NCBI GenBank assembly: GCA_907163375.1
Contig: CAJQUW010015600.1
Span: 124,001-188,000, forward strand
DNA length: 64,000 nucleotides
DNA from: Prostheceraeus crozeri
Lineage: Eukaryota > Platyhelminthes > Polycladida > Euryleptidae
Direction: 5' to 3'
A program made the translations under genes and the position numbers. Under the pieces are notes generated by a model. It made no database searches. It had not been told where the DNA came from and was given only the letters and a program-made list of their open reading frames with translations. Shown one piece after another: positions 1 to 10,379 of this stretch (its first letter is position 1; each line of letters starts with the position of its first letter).

Positions 1-305
1 ATATGACTACCCATACTGTAGGTTACACTGCATGTACACTATATATCTGAATGTATGTGACTTCTGTATTTCGCAATAGTAAAAAGGATTTTCAGTCAAA
101 AAGATGCAAATTTTTCTTGAGTACTTTCAAAGTATAAGAGTGCGTTAGAGAAAACTCCCCAAGTTTAGGTCGATGCTTTCTTGAAAGTTAAGTAAAAAAG
201 TTAAACAGGTTAGATGGGCCTTCGGCGTCCAGCGCCTTCGAAACGGTCGATGGTAACAGACGGGATGCAACTGTGTGAAGTATTTATGTGAAGATATGAG
301 TTCTG

Positions 306-2634
306 TTAAGAAGTGTGTTGGCGGTTTGCATGGTTATCGAATTGTGAAGAGAGATTGTAGTCTGGAAGTTCGTGTTTCCTGTTGATCTGTGGTTTAAGCT
401 GTGTTATTGCTTTGGCCTCTGCTATTGTTGTGTCTCGAGTGTTGTGCAGTTTGCGAATAAGACCGACCCGAAAATTACCGATGCCGCCTATCCCTCCATG
501 CTTATCTTGCAAGTGGTTATAAAGAGCGCTGCTATTACTTTTATTATCAATCGCCTTCCTATGCTCTTGGTGCCTGGTTTTTAGCATGCGGGCAGTTTTT
601 CCTATATAAAATTCTCCGCATTGAACACACGTGCATTGATATACGACGTATCTGTCTCGGCACGAGTACTTATTGTTCTTAAAATCACTGCAAATATTAC
701 AAGAGCATGATTTTTCTTTCTTATTATTATTGAGGTAGTTGGCCGATTGATAACCATACTCATTAATCAAACGTAGCGGTAAATCATATTTTTTAATAAG
801 TTTGTTTATTTTGCGATTACACCGGTCATTAACGTAGGGCACTTTAAATTGAAAATTATTTTCTTTACTTATGCTATTTCTTTTATTTGATTTTTTTGTT
901 TTAGCACTTATTTCGCGCTCCTTTTCGGTGTATTGATTTTGTTCTAGAATTCGGTCAAACTCTGCTAAGTTCTCCTTTCTAATTTCTGGATCATTTGATC
1001 GTTGAGATATAGTATGTGCACTACTCTTTATATAATTTGATTTAATGTGTCTCGGAAGAAAAGAATCTTTTCTCAAAGCTATGTTGGAGTGGCATTCTTT
1101 ATGATACCAAGAGTATTTAATTTCATTATCTATCTTTATCTTGATATCTAAAAAATTCAGCCATTCACTAGGTTTAGGTGCTTCAAGAGTAAACTTGATA
1201 TTGGGATTCATTGAATTAAAGACGTTCAATATTTGGTTAAATTTATTTTCGTCGTAATCTAAAGGACCAAGTATTATGTCGTCAATATACCGCTTATATA
1301 TTGTGGGGTCAAAACCCAACATCCCCAACGCCTTCGATTCGATAGTATGGAGAAATATAATTGCGAACGGTGGCGCAAAGTGGCAGCCCATCGGTACACC
1401 TTTAATTTGTTTATAAGTCTTGCCGTTGTACTCAATCTCATAGTTATAGCAAATAAACGTCATTAATTTTTTTTTCAATGTTTTCTACACTTATCCAAAA
1501 CTGTCAATCCTATCCCAGTGCTTTCTTAGATGTTTCATATTATACTCAATACCGGTTTCTAATGGAATACTAGGATACAAACTTTGTACGTCCAATGAAA
1601 TAAAAACTTTGTCATCTAAATTACAAGTATGCAAATTGTTTAACATATTAATTAACTCTTCAGTTTTTACTAAATTGGCAGGAACTAAAGGTAATGTCTG
1701 TGACAGTATTCGAGAAACTACCCAGTCAATTTTTTCTATGGGCGTATTTCTTACTGAGGCAATCGGTCTAACCGGAAATCCTTCATCAGTCTTATCTTTG
1801 TGGTCTTTTATGAAAGAGAAGAATTTTGCTGGGTTTGTCCCAGTGCTTATTAATTTATCACTTTGATCGTGCAAGGAACTATTTTTAATAATACTCTTAA
1901 TTAATTTGTTTGCTTGGTTTTCTATTGCTTGAGCTTTGCTTTTAATCATTACTTGATAAGTTGTGTTATCTTGAAGAATAATCTCATTCTTTTTAGTTAA
2001 ATCCTCCGAATTACAAACTACGAATCTGTTAGTTTTGTCAGACCGCACACATTGCAAATTATTTTTGCTTAAAAATTCCTTCGTCATTTTACAAGCTTTA
2101 TTTACTTCTATAAATTCTTTACTTTTACGAAGTTTTGATGTCTCGCAATCTAAAATTTCTTTCAAGTCGTCACCGAAACGAATTAATTTGTTTTCTATAG
2201 CCTCATCCATTTTAGGTGGCAGGCGACAGGTATTCTTATCAAACGGTACATTCAGTACTTTAGGTCGGCTGTTCGAGTCAGTTTCAAACTTGCTGTTCCA
2301 GCGCATATTATATTTTAGGGTTTCAAAATTTAAAGAAAATTTTTTCCCAAAACGTCTTATCTATGTTATTTGGTAATCTATACTTAGGTCCTTTATTCAA
2401 TAAATCCCCGACGGCATCGGGAACCTCCAGGTAGGTCTCGTTCGCAAACTTGGTTACTGTAGATGATTGTTTAATAATACTAGTAGTGTTTATGTTGAGT
2501 TTGTCGGGAAAACAAGGTTGCATCACTCGTCTATTGACATACAAGTCACAAGGAAGAGGATAGTCAAGTCCACAGAGCCGCTGCCACTTTTTGCTGTGTC
2601 TCGCATACAGCATCCTTCCTTCTTTCTCCATCAC
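306..2634 (-). pseudogene. Penelope-like reverse transcriptase / GIY-YIG endonuclease, frameshifted
   Basis: Three minus-strand reading frames make up one PLE polyprotein: an N-terminal part (2323-2634), the RT palm (1491-2306, with FISLDVQSLYPSIPLET) and a C-terminal part (306-1478, with GVPMGCHFAPP, the catalytic YIDD, and a GIY-YIG domain beginning YVVYQCTCVQCGEFYIGK). Known PLE proteins reverse-transcribe their RNA at a nick made by the GIY-YIG nuclease. Here 2323-2634 and 1491-2306 lie in different frames. Between 1491 and 1478, two stops separate ORFs that are in the same frame; the intervening reading continues sensibly if one base is lost and one regained around an A9 run, so two compensating indels are likely. 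Not functional as read. Confidence 0.85.
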
Positions 2635-2668
2635 TGTTCTTGTGTTGTTTTTTTTTTAAATATTTGCA

Positions 2669-3234
2669 GTAATATTTGCAGTGATTTTAAGAACAATAAG
2701 TACTCGTGCCGAGACAGATACGTCATATATCAATGCACGTGTGTTCAATGCGGAGAATTTTATATAGGAAAAACTGCCCGCATGCTAAAACCAGGCACCA
2801 AGAGCATAGGAAGGCGATTGATAATAAAAGTAATAGCAGCGCTCTTTATAACCACTTGCAAGATAAGCATGGAGGGATAGGCGGCATCGGTAATTTTCGG
2901 GTCGGTCTTATTCGCAAACTGCACAACACTCGAGACACAACAATAGCAGAGGCCAAAGCAATAACACAGCTTAAACCACAGATCAACAGGAAACACGAAC
3001 TTTCAGACTACAATCTCTCTTCACAATTCGATAACCATGCAAACCGCCAACACACTTAATTAACAGAACTCATATCTTCACATAAATACTTCACACAGTT
3101 GCATCCCGTCTGTTACCATCGACCGTTTCGAAGGCGCTGGACGCCGAAGGCCCATCTAACCTGTTTAACTTTTTTACTTAACTTTCAAGAAAGCATCGAC
3201 CTAAACTTGGGGAGTTTTCTCTAACGCACTCTTA
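2669..3234 (+). repeat. Inverted second copy of the PLE 3' part
   Basis: This 566-bp segment is nearly identical to the reverse complement of 137-690, including the GIY-YIG coding end and the downstream non-coding part. On the plus strand it re-encodes the nuclease domain (ORF fragments at 2706-3059) but no RT. Such terminal duplications in inverted orientation are a known outcome of PLE integration. The GIY-YIG reading is itself shifted near 2790 relative to the minus copy, so this copy is not an independent gene. Confidence 0.8.
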
Positions 3235-4703
3235 TTAATCAAAATGATCTCCCGACGACTGGTCAACTATGTGACTTTCAAAGTATATTTGTAATTATTA
3301 AAGCCTATCTTAACTACATGTACTTCCAAGATGAGACTTGCCAAGATCTCATGTTTGAAGCTGCTGTCGAATCGATTGCAATTTTAAACTTCCGTCTCCG
3401 CTCTCAGGCCGGTCCCTCTCAGATTGTCTTAATTTCTATTAAAACATACTGTAAGTGGTGGCCAGCCGTCACTGGGGTGTCCCTACTTCTCATGGCCAAG
3501 TCAGTGGTACATCTATGCCTTCATTTTTTCCTTCGACTGCTTCACTCAGCGGAAAAATTCCACATTCTCGCCAAAGTCAGCCACCTGGGATGATGTCCCA
3601 GTAGCGATGGCCGACACGTCGAAGTTAGTCGGAACTGTTTCCAGAAACGACGCAGCGACCAGGCAATAGAGCCGCTGAGGAGGTTACTCCATACCTTACT
3701 GTACCACTGACTTTAAAAGTAAGGCATCAATTCATGATTCGACATTCTGTGTAGCAGATCGACTTACCGTTTGAACTATTCGACAACGCGAGCAACAGGC
3801 GTTCTAGTGACTGTTGAATCAGTCGTGCGACTTCAGAAATGGTGCAGATGTGGCGTTTCGTTTTCCTTTAAACATCCAAATGAAAGCAAATCACATGACT
3901 GTAGCATATTTGGACCATCTCATTGGTAAAATAGCAAGATCATCGCACGATATGGTCTACGCACGCTCGCTACGCTCGCGCAAAATTTGATCGATCACAC
4001 CACTACCGAAATCTGAATTAGCTCCTTGTCTCTCAAGAAAGACGATCTGTTGATTGATTGTATTAGCAGGTAGAAATCTCTAGTCGAAAATCGCTTATTT
4101 ATTATCCTATCTCATCCTCATCATTCAAAAAATCCACTGAGAAATCAGTTATGATGCTACATGTTAATAGGTAGCAAATCTATCAGATAAAATACGCTCG
4201 TATATTCTGAACACGGCAAAATCATCAAAAGTGGCAATTGCTCCTTCATATTGTCAGCTGTTCTAATTATTCATTTAAGTAATGTCTCAGAATAAGATCT
4301 CAGAAACGTGATACCGAACGTAGATAACAAGACGATAACAAACTTTTATCTTGTGTTTAATGATCATCTATTATAGTTGTGCACGTGTCAACAATTATCA
4401 AATAACCAAAAACTCGACACAGGGAAAATCTCTTCCCTATACAATCTTGCTACCGCTCAACAGGATAAAGAGATAACGTTGTAAACAAAAATGCTTGTAG
4501 TAAATGTTGCTGACTTGGCTAGCAATCCAAGTAAATATCTAATGCAACGATTCGTAACTGTACTCTCTATTATTGTAATGCAAAATATAGGTGCTGGAGG
4601 CCGACTGCCGACAGTGGCCCTGCCGACGGGGGTCCAATAATTTTCTTGGGGGGGGGGCATGTGTCCCCCCAGGACCCCCCGTAGCGCCACCCCTGTACAG
4701 CAA

Positions 4704-6181
4704 AGCAAAGATATCATATATAGTTATGGAACAGGAGCGTGAGATTCAATGTCATCGCAAATCGGAGCCGGATCTCCTTCAATCAAAGGAATCAGAGCTA
4801 CGAGGACATAGAAACTGAACCGACATTGTTCGTACATGACTGCTGTTCATGCTTTTTTAGGAGTTTATCATCTCAAAATAATTCATGTTCCGTCATTCAA
4901 ATTTGGTCATCCCTTGTTCCATGATCGGCATGAAATTGGTAAAACAATATTTTTCAATTTCACAAAAGAAAAATTTCATAAAATGTTGTTCGATGATATT
5001 TATTTGCGAGGCCTTTCGTTCGGTTCTCGTCTGTCGAACACATCGGAATGACTAGACATGAATTTATCAACCAATTTATCTGAACATGAATGTCACCTGA
5101 TTGTATTCATCCGCTCCCAGTATTTTATGAGGTTGCGTATATCAGAAGCCCTAAGTAGTAAGCCCATTCCAAAAGGAAGGACAAAATGAGCAGCGATGAG
5201 TCATCGCTGCTGAGTCATCATGCTGACTCAGCCCCCCTCCTGTCTGGAAGGTCTTCGCCAAGGATGTGATGGAAAAGATCGGACCGAGTGGAGGAAACTG
5301 TTCCGTCCATGATGGAGTGGAAAGTATGTCCAAGTGCTGGTTGGTTTAGGTGTGAAAGTGACTTGAAAAGTGGAAGTTTTGGACGTTTTGGGATGAGAAA
5401 GGTCATATTTCGGCATGAAGGAGTGTCTGGATGGACAAACGGAGGTCAGATTCGGATTCTACGTGCAATTTTACATCGGTAAGGTGATTTCCAGCTCAAT
5501 CGGAAGAAAGAGTGCTGCCCCTCCCCCTCCTGTCAGACTTTCAACTTGGGTGGGAGTGATTGTAGAAAGTCGTGCGATAGCTCATGTAAAAGCTAAGAGT
5601 GAGCCAAATGCAGAGGAAAGCATCATTTGTGTAAGTCTTCCTTCGTTTAGGTGTGAGATCAAAATGTTGATTTTTGGAAAATCGCGAAAAAACGACAGAG
5701 TTAGAATTTTATGAAAATGTCTCTAACTTTTGAACGCAGCATCGCATGAGAAAACTCAGACCAGATTTGGAATCAGAGTGACATTTTACACCTGAATTGA
5801 TGGGTTTTGAGGGTCGTGGGAGTGAAATATAATTTTCAAATTTTTTGATTTTTGATGATGAATAGCGGAGGATTGGAAGTGAGTAAAAACGTCGGATTTC
5901 TTTTAGTGGAAACACCGCACTTTGTTCTCTAAGATCCTACCTTTTCAAATCTGTAGAATGTTTCGTTTCCAAATGAGAGCTTGTTTAAAATCAAACTTTT
6001 GTGCGTTTTCCAAGATTTTGGATACGGCAGAGTTTTTTCAACTCGGTTTCCGGTGATCGTAGAGAGTCGAGGGATGGTTTAAATGAAAGGTTAGAGCGAG
6101 AAAACGTGACTGTCAAAATTTGAAGTCAATCGGAGCTCTAGAACCGGATATAGAAGTGTTTAAAGTTTTGGATGATTGAGA
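4704..6181. other. Non-coding stretch with faint long-period repetition
   Basis: I see no convincing gene here. Several phrases recur with a spacing of about 300-315 bp in diverged form: GTTTAGGTGTGA at about 5343 and 5647, and a GTCAGATTCGGA-like string at about 5445 and 5759 followed in each case by a TTTTACA run. This suggests two or three worn copies of a repeat unit. The small ORFs on both strands (for example 5415-5714) have no recognisable domain and overlap each other. Confidence 0.35.
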
Positions 6182-6216
6182 TTACGTCATCAGCTGATCG
6201 CCACAAACTATATAAG
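6182..6216 (+). promoter_or_regulatory. CRE-like site and TATA box
   Basis: TTACGTCA at 6182-6189 is one base from the CRE/ATF palindrome and is followed 19 bp later by TATATAAG at 6209-6216. A GT donor (GTAGGT) begins at 6265, about 50 bp past the TATA box, and a matching acceptor sits at 7230. This is a plausible core promoter for the small gene at 7233. Confidence 0.5.
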
Positions 6217-7232
6217 CTGGGAACCGAATGAGAAATTTCATTAAGACGAGAAAAATTGTCAAAGGTAGGTCGTCTCTCCGGTTCTCTTATGATAGCATCG
6301 GAAATTCCAATGTTAGGTTTCCGACTTAGAAAATTTTATTGCTGATATCAGCTAAGGCGTCAGACTTATAGGTTAGCCAGGAGATGACCTTAGTCTCCAG
6401 GCCATAAAAGACTCCAAAACTTTAAAGGCTTGTAACTTTGCTTCTACAAATCCTTTTGACTTGATTCAAAAAAGATTCGATAGCTATTGATCAGACCTAT
6501 ACTTATGGACTACTTATATAATTTCATAAGTAGTACTAAATGCTTAAAAATTTAAATTTGCTATTTTTTGATGTTTTATAAGGTTTTCAAACCTTCTGAT
6601 TTCAATAAAGACCTTTATAAAGTTGTCAGAGGCGAGCTTCGGCTCGAGACTTGCTTCCTGATGTAAATAACTCCACCGGTTTTCATGTCAAAATCGGGGT
6701 CCGAATACCAACACAGTGATATGACGCACGCTCTGTCCGAGGGAGGTTGGATTTGAGGGCCGAGGCCTTGGAGTCGGGATAAGATCCCTCTGAGTAATGC
6801 CTGCAACGGATTCATCAGCCTAGCTTGTCTATCCTCATTGACATACTAGTTGAATTCTAAAAATGATGGTCAATGGATGTTTTAACACTTAAACGCTTGC
6901 AATCAAGTCGCTATGGCTTCTGCTATCAGGCCTTTGTGAATTCTCGTCTAGCCTCAGTAACTCAGGGTTGGCAACGTCTATCGTTTGTCATTGTAACTTA
7001 GTAAAAATGAGAGGGTTACTGCAGGCATTGACGTCAAAACTTTTCGGGTCATAGGGTAACCAGTCTTTGTGTTGGGAGTTGGTTACCGAAAGCATGTTGA
7101 CTGCCGATACCCATATTTGGTAAAACCGCTGTTGTCATATCAAACGCATGGCCAAATAAGGAAGGTCTGAATCATGGTTTTGTGTTGGAAGGATATATAA
7201 ACCGTTGCATCTCTTTCATATTCATTTCAGTC

Positions 7233-7475
7233 ATGAAGCAAACGCCCAACACAATCATAAGCTCGCCTCAAAAACCGTGCGTAAAGCCAAGAAACTTATG
7301 GGAGGAGTTTGATCGAGCTGAAAGGGCTGAGATGTGTGTTCAATCCCTTAGAAGGATTGGTTCCTCGGAGCAAGTGCAAAGCTCTTATACCAGTGCGGTT
7401 CAGGTGGAGCCTGATGCTATGGTAGAGAGGCTGAAAAAAGCTCTCAGCGGCATTGGCCAGTCCCGCCCAAGTTAG
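7233..7475 (+). CDS. Small hypothetical protein, 80 aa, with a leader intron
   Basis: The start is the ATG at 7233, which lies 2 nt after a good acceptor (TTCATTTCAG, ending 7230). The upstream donor GTAGGT at 6265 would give a roughly 30-nt non-coding first exon after the TATA box at 6209 and an intron of 966 bp. The product (MKQTPNTIISSPQKP...) has no domain I recognise. Residues about 25-75 are charged and likely helical, with paired leucines near the C-terminus. A 7-bp inverted repeat (AGATGAT / ATCATCT) straddles the region just after the stop (7474-7508). The same plan, TATA then short leader exon then ATG right after the acceptor, recurs in the gene at 60302, which hints at a related source. 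Function unknown. Confidence 0.45.
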   Translation: MKQTPNTIISSPQKPCVKPRNLWEEFDRAERAEMCVQSLRRIGSSEQVQSSYTSAVQVEPDAMVERLKKALSGIGQSRPS

Positions 7476-7514
7476 ATGATTGTCTTTTTTATAAACATAA
7501 GATCATCTTTCATA

Positions 7515-7680
7515 CATACAACACATTCTCTCATCACCCTTCGTCGGGAACGCCCCATGAGCCCTCCTAAGGGCTACCTTCTAATGCAGCTAAAGCGGTC
7601 CCAAGCCCGCCACATATTTTCGGATATGGAATGCAGAGGGGAAGAATAAATGATGAAATGGAATGAAATGGAAGGGACAT
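7515..7680 (+). repeat. Possible 3' end of a non-LTR element or SINE
   Basis: A GC-richer block (GGGCTACCTTCTAATGCAGC at 7572-7591 and following) ends in short TGAAATGGAA-type tandem repeats at about 7650-7675. Short tandem repeats at the 3' end are usual for several LINE and SINE families. No coding portion is visible, so this is a tentative call. Confidence 0.3.
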
Positions 7681-7716
7681 TCATACGCCACACGCAACCA
7701 CAAGCCAGTAGTATAT

Positions 7717-7782
7717 AGTGTGACATCCGGCGCGACGCTTCGCTTCGCTTTGCTTCGCTTCGCTTGCGCCGGATGTCACACT
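7717..7782 (+). repeat. Terminal hairpin of the left TIR
   Basis: AGTGTGACATCCGGCGC (7717-7733) and GCGCCGGATGTCACACT (7766-7782) form a perfect 17-bp stem. The 32-nt loop is made of CGCTT/TGCTT pentamer repeats. The same hairpin sits at 25490-25555 in the right TIR. It begins 10 bp inside the element, where origin or terminal-protein recognition would be expected in a protein-primed genome; that role is inference. Confidence 0.85.
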
Positions 7783-7789
7783 TTTGCGG

Positions 7790-8110
7790 GTTTTTTCAAA
7801 ATTTTCAAAAAATCAAAATTTCAAAAATTTAGGTAGATTTCAAATTTCACGTGGCCGAAGGCCGAAGGGCGAAAATTTAGGTAGTGACAAATTTTCAAAA
7901 AAAATCAAAATTTCAAAAATTTAGGCGGTCCCAAAATATCCCGTAATCGAAAATTTAGGCGATCTCAAAATATCACGTGGACGAAAATTTAGGCGGTCTT
8001 AAAATATCACGCAATCTAAAAAATATCACGTGGCCGAAAATATCACGTAGCCGAAGGTCGAAAATGTAGGCAGATGAAAATTTAGGTAGCCCAAAAAATA
8101 TCACGTTGAC
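7790..8110 (+). repeat. Degenerate short-repeat block in the left TIR
   Basis: About ten imperfect copies alternate AAAATTTAGGYGGTC and AAAATATCACGTGG, each joined by GAAA or CCGAA. Several contain the CACGTG E-box palindrome. One copy carries the GC hairpin GGCC-GAA-GGCC (7853-7863). The mirrored block is at about 25160-25480. It could serve as a binding array for a replication or regulatory protein, but nothing in the sequence proves this. Confidence 0.7.
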
Positions 8111-8177
8111 CTAATATAGCAGAAGATTGTATTCAAAATATTTATTCAAAATATTTATTCAAAATATTCATTTAAAA

Positions 8178-8516
8178 ATGGAAGAAACAAAAGTGGATGA
8201 AACAAAAGTGGAAGGAACCTCAAGAATATATCCTTCGCTATCATATGAACGTAGTTCTACTTTAATGGACATTGAAAAGATTAACATTGAAAAAATGAAT
8301 AAAGAAAAACACAAAGATAGAGTACGCTATATGAAAGATAAGGAATCTCAATTATTATTAAGATTAGAGCATTATAAAAAATTAAGAAAGAGATGGACTA
8401 AAGTTAAGAATGTAACACAAGGCGTTGGAGCATGTTTAACAATTTCTTTAGGCGCTCTCACTATTTTCATTTCATCTGGCGTTCTTACAATTCCAGTAGT
8501 TGCTACAGCTTTGTGA
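8178..8516 (+). pseudogene. Truncated left copy of the TIR membrane-protein gene
   Basis: The first 112 residues or so duplicate the N-terminal half of the protein encoded at 24351-25094, because the inverted repeat runs into that gene. The start is the ATG at 8178 (MEETKVDETK...). A basic, coiled-coil-prone segment (RLEHYKKLRKRW) leads into a hydrophobic stretch, and the reading stops at 8514-8516 just past the TIR boundary. It is probably a by-product of TIR extension, although it is open and could be expressed as a one-membrane-segment protein. Confidence 0.7.
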
Positions 8517-8585
8517 TACAATTAGATTTTAGTTGTACGTTAGGCAAGTTGTTTTAATTCTTACCAGCACGTCAGCACAACCGCA

Positions 8586-8593
8586 TGACGTCA
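8586..8593 (+). promoter_or_regulatory. Consensus CRE/ATF site TGACGTCA
   Basis: The full 8-bp palindrome lies in the 156-bp gap between the TIR and the ATG at 8673. It is the only obvious promoter element there; no TATA box is visible. The same 8-mer precedes the gene at 62474. Confidence 0.5.
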
Positions 8594-8672
8594 AAGCATC
8601 TGGCAGCTGTTTTCATTTCTCTCTCTTCTGTCATTGTTCCGTGTGCGCTAGAAAGCAAAGTTCTCATTTGCA

Positions 8673-9359
8673 ATGTCTTCCGTCAGCAAAATAGAGAGAG
8701 AATTTTGTTGCTTCGTGGATCAAGTTGTGCCTCTTATTTCACCAGACCATCTTGATTTCTTCAAAACGATATCAACAAAATTTATTCTTGAATCACTAAG
8801 AAAGAAACAGAAGACGAGTGGAAACGAAGAAGATAAAAAGAGAGAAGTGTTTGAAATAATCCGAGATTCATTCAAGGATGTTGACAGCAGCAATTTACCT
8901 GTATTTCTCGAGAAAAAGGATATTATAAGTACATCATCGTGCATCTCTTCATTGAATAAACTCATTGGTTTTGAGAAAATTACACATCGGAATCTTCTAC
9001 GCTGCTATGTTTTACAAGGAGAAGTGCTTCAGCGACTGAAGTTATTGTCTAATATGAATTATACAAAATTCGTGAAAGAGTTAAATGAGACCCACAAAAT
9101 AAAGTTTTCACGTTCATATGCGACATTACTGATCAAATTATTCAAATTATCAAAGAACTATCCAAACTTAGACAATTCTTCTCTATCAATTTACTTTGTG
9201 ATGAAGCATTTTACATATCTTGAAGATTTCATTGATCATGAGAAAGAAGAAGAAAAGCGAAGATTAGCAGAATCCATATTTGATTCACCCAATGTGCAAC
9301 AAACTGAACAACAACCTGCGCAACATACTGGCCTCACGCAGGACTTAGAGGACTTGTAA
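8673..9359 (+). CDS. Hypothetical Polinton accessory protein, 228 aa
   Basis: An intact ORF starting MSSVSKIEREFCCFVDQ and ending in TQDLEDL. I recognise no family. It is soluble, mostly helical and charged, with a Q/E-rich hydrophilic tail after residue 190 and no signal peptide or membrane segment. It lies directly inside the left TIR and is one of few unbroken ORFs in the element. Its codon use is less AT-biased than the core genes and it has its own CRE-containing upstream region, so it may be a captured cargo gene, as Polintons commonly carry near their ends. The stop at 9357-9359 abuts the 112-bp tandem array. Confidence 0.65.
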   Translation: MSSVSKIEREFCCFVDQVVPLISPDHLDFFKTISTKFILESLRKKQKTSGNEEDKKREVFEIIRDSFKDVDSSNLPVFLEKKDIISTSSCISSLNKLIGFEKITHRNLLRCYVLQGEVLQRLKLLSNMNYTKFVKELNETHKIKFSRSYATLLIKLFKLSKNYPNLDNSSLSIYFVMKHFTYLEDFIDHEKEEEKRRLAESIFDSPNVQQTEQQPAQHTGLTQDLEDL

Positions 9360-9360
9360 A

Positions 9361-10379
9361 TGTTGGACTCTACTTCATAAGTAACAAGTAGTAACATTTA
9401 TTGCAACTTATTTGCGTGGAGACTGAAAAGTGACAATGACATTTGCAATTTGGATTTCTGTTTTCATATAAATGTTGGACTCTACTTCATAAGTAACAAG
9501 TAGTAATATTTATTGCAACTTATTTGCGTGGAGACTGAAAAGTGACAATGACATTTTCAAATTGGATTTCTGTTTTCATATAAATGTTGGACTCTACTTC
9601 ATAAGTAACAAGTAGTAACATTTATTGCAACTTATTTGCGTGGAGACTGAAAAGTGACAATGACATTTTCAATTTGGATTTCTGTTTTCATATAAATGTT
9701 GGACTCTACTTCATAAGTAACAAGTAGTAACATTTATTGCAACTTATTTGCGTGGAGACTGAAAAATGACAATGGTATTTTCAAATTGGATTTCTGTTTT
9801 CATATAAATGTTGGACTCTACTTCATAAGTAACAAGTATTATTATTATTAGTAACATTTATTGCAACTTATTTGCGTGGAGACTGAAAAATGACAATGGC
9901 ATTTTCAAATTGGATTTCCGTTTTCATATAAATGTTGGACTCTACTTCATAAGTAACAAGTAGTAACATTTATTGCAACTTATTTGCGTGGAGACTGAAA
10001 AATTGCAATGGCATTTTCAAATTGGATTTCTGTTTTCATATAAATGTTGGACTCTACTTCATAAGTAACAAGTAGTAACATTTATTTCAACTTATTTGCG
10101 TGGAGACTGAAAAATGACAATGGCATTTTCAAATTGGATTTCTGTTTTCATATAAATGTTGGACTCTACTTCATAAGCAACAAGTAGTAACATTTATTGC
10201 AACTTATTTGCGTGGAGACTGAAAAGTGACAATGACATTTTCAATTTGGATTTCTGTTTTCATATAAATGTTGGACTCTACTTCATAAGTAACAAGTAGT
10301 ACCATTTATTGCAACTTATTTGCGTGGAGACTGAAAAGTGACAATGACATTTTCAATTTGGATTTTTGTTTCATTTAAA
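9361..10379 (+). repeat. 112-bp tandem repeat array, nine copies
   Basis: Units begin (TGTTGGACTCTACTTC) at 9361, 9473, 9585, 9697, 9809, 9933, 10045, 10157 and 10269. The period is exactly 112 bp except for one unit with a 12-bp ATT-rich insertion near 9840. Copies differ by only a few bases. The array fills the whole space between the 8673 gene and the protease. In the last copy the unit end (GGATTTCTGTTTTCATATAA before ATG) is replaced by a close variant that leads into the protease ATG, so the unit looks like an amplified protease leader or promoter. Each unit also contains a 7-codon ATG...TAA mini-ORF. Confidence 0.9.

Larger units (their letters stand above)
137..3273 (-). mobile_element. 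Penelope-like retroelement inserted in hAT copy 1
   Basis: A reverse transcriptase followed by a GIY-YIG endonuclease on the minus strand is the diagnostic Penelope-like (PLE) arrangement. The 14-bp sequence ACTTTCAAAGTATA occurs on both sides (123-136 and 3274-3287) and is single in intact hAT copies, so it is the target-site duplication. The 3' portion of the element is present a second time in inverted orientation (137-690 against 2669-3234), which matches the partial inverted-terminal copies typical of PLE insertions. About 40 bp (3234-3273) beyond the inverted copy form a short tail. The insertion is younger than the hAT copy. Confidence 0.88.
1..4695 (-). mobile_element. Decayed hAT element (copy 1), cut by window start
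   Basis: This stretch is the reverse complement of the repeat units at 30123-38747: positions 1-136 match about 31090-31215 and 3274-4694 match about 29707-31075 inverted. Its outer end reads CCACCCCTG (terminus CAGGGGTGG in element orientation), and the flank TACAGCAA at 4696-4703 is the likely 8-bp target duplication, whose partner lies outside the window. An 8-bp duplication and CAG(G/T)GG termini are characteristic of hAT transposons. It is interrupted by a Penelope-like element at 137-3273. No transposase ORF survives in this copy. The other end of the element lies left of the window. Confidence 0.75.
7707..8512 (+). repeat. Left terminal inverted repeat of the Polinton (806 bp)
   Basis: The sequence matches the reverse complement of 24760-25565 from the first base to the phrase GCTACAGCTTT, after which the two diverge abruptly. 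It has a 17-bp-stem hairpin near the tip (7717-7782), then a block of degenerate repeats of the type AAAATTTAGG / AAAATATCACGTGG (7800-8110), then the 5' part of a membrane-protein gene. The two TIRs differ by only a few substitutions, so the insertion or the last TIR conversion is not ancient. Confidence 0.95.

Noticed and set aside
2706..3059. Plus-strand GIY-YIG ORFs as an independent endonuclease gene
   Set aside because: They are the inverted terminal copy of the PLE 3' end, without RT or promoter.
5151..5915. Overlapping ORFs on both strands (60-99 aa)
   Set aside because: No domain, mutually overlapping, and located in worn repeats.
9361..10379. Regularly spaced repeats considered as a CRISPR array
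   Set aside because: The whole 112-bp unit is conserved with no unique spacers, and the context is a eukaryotic Polinton.
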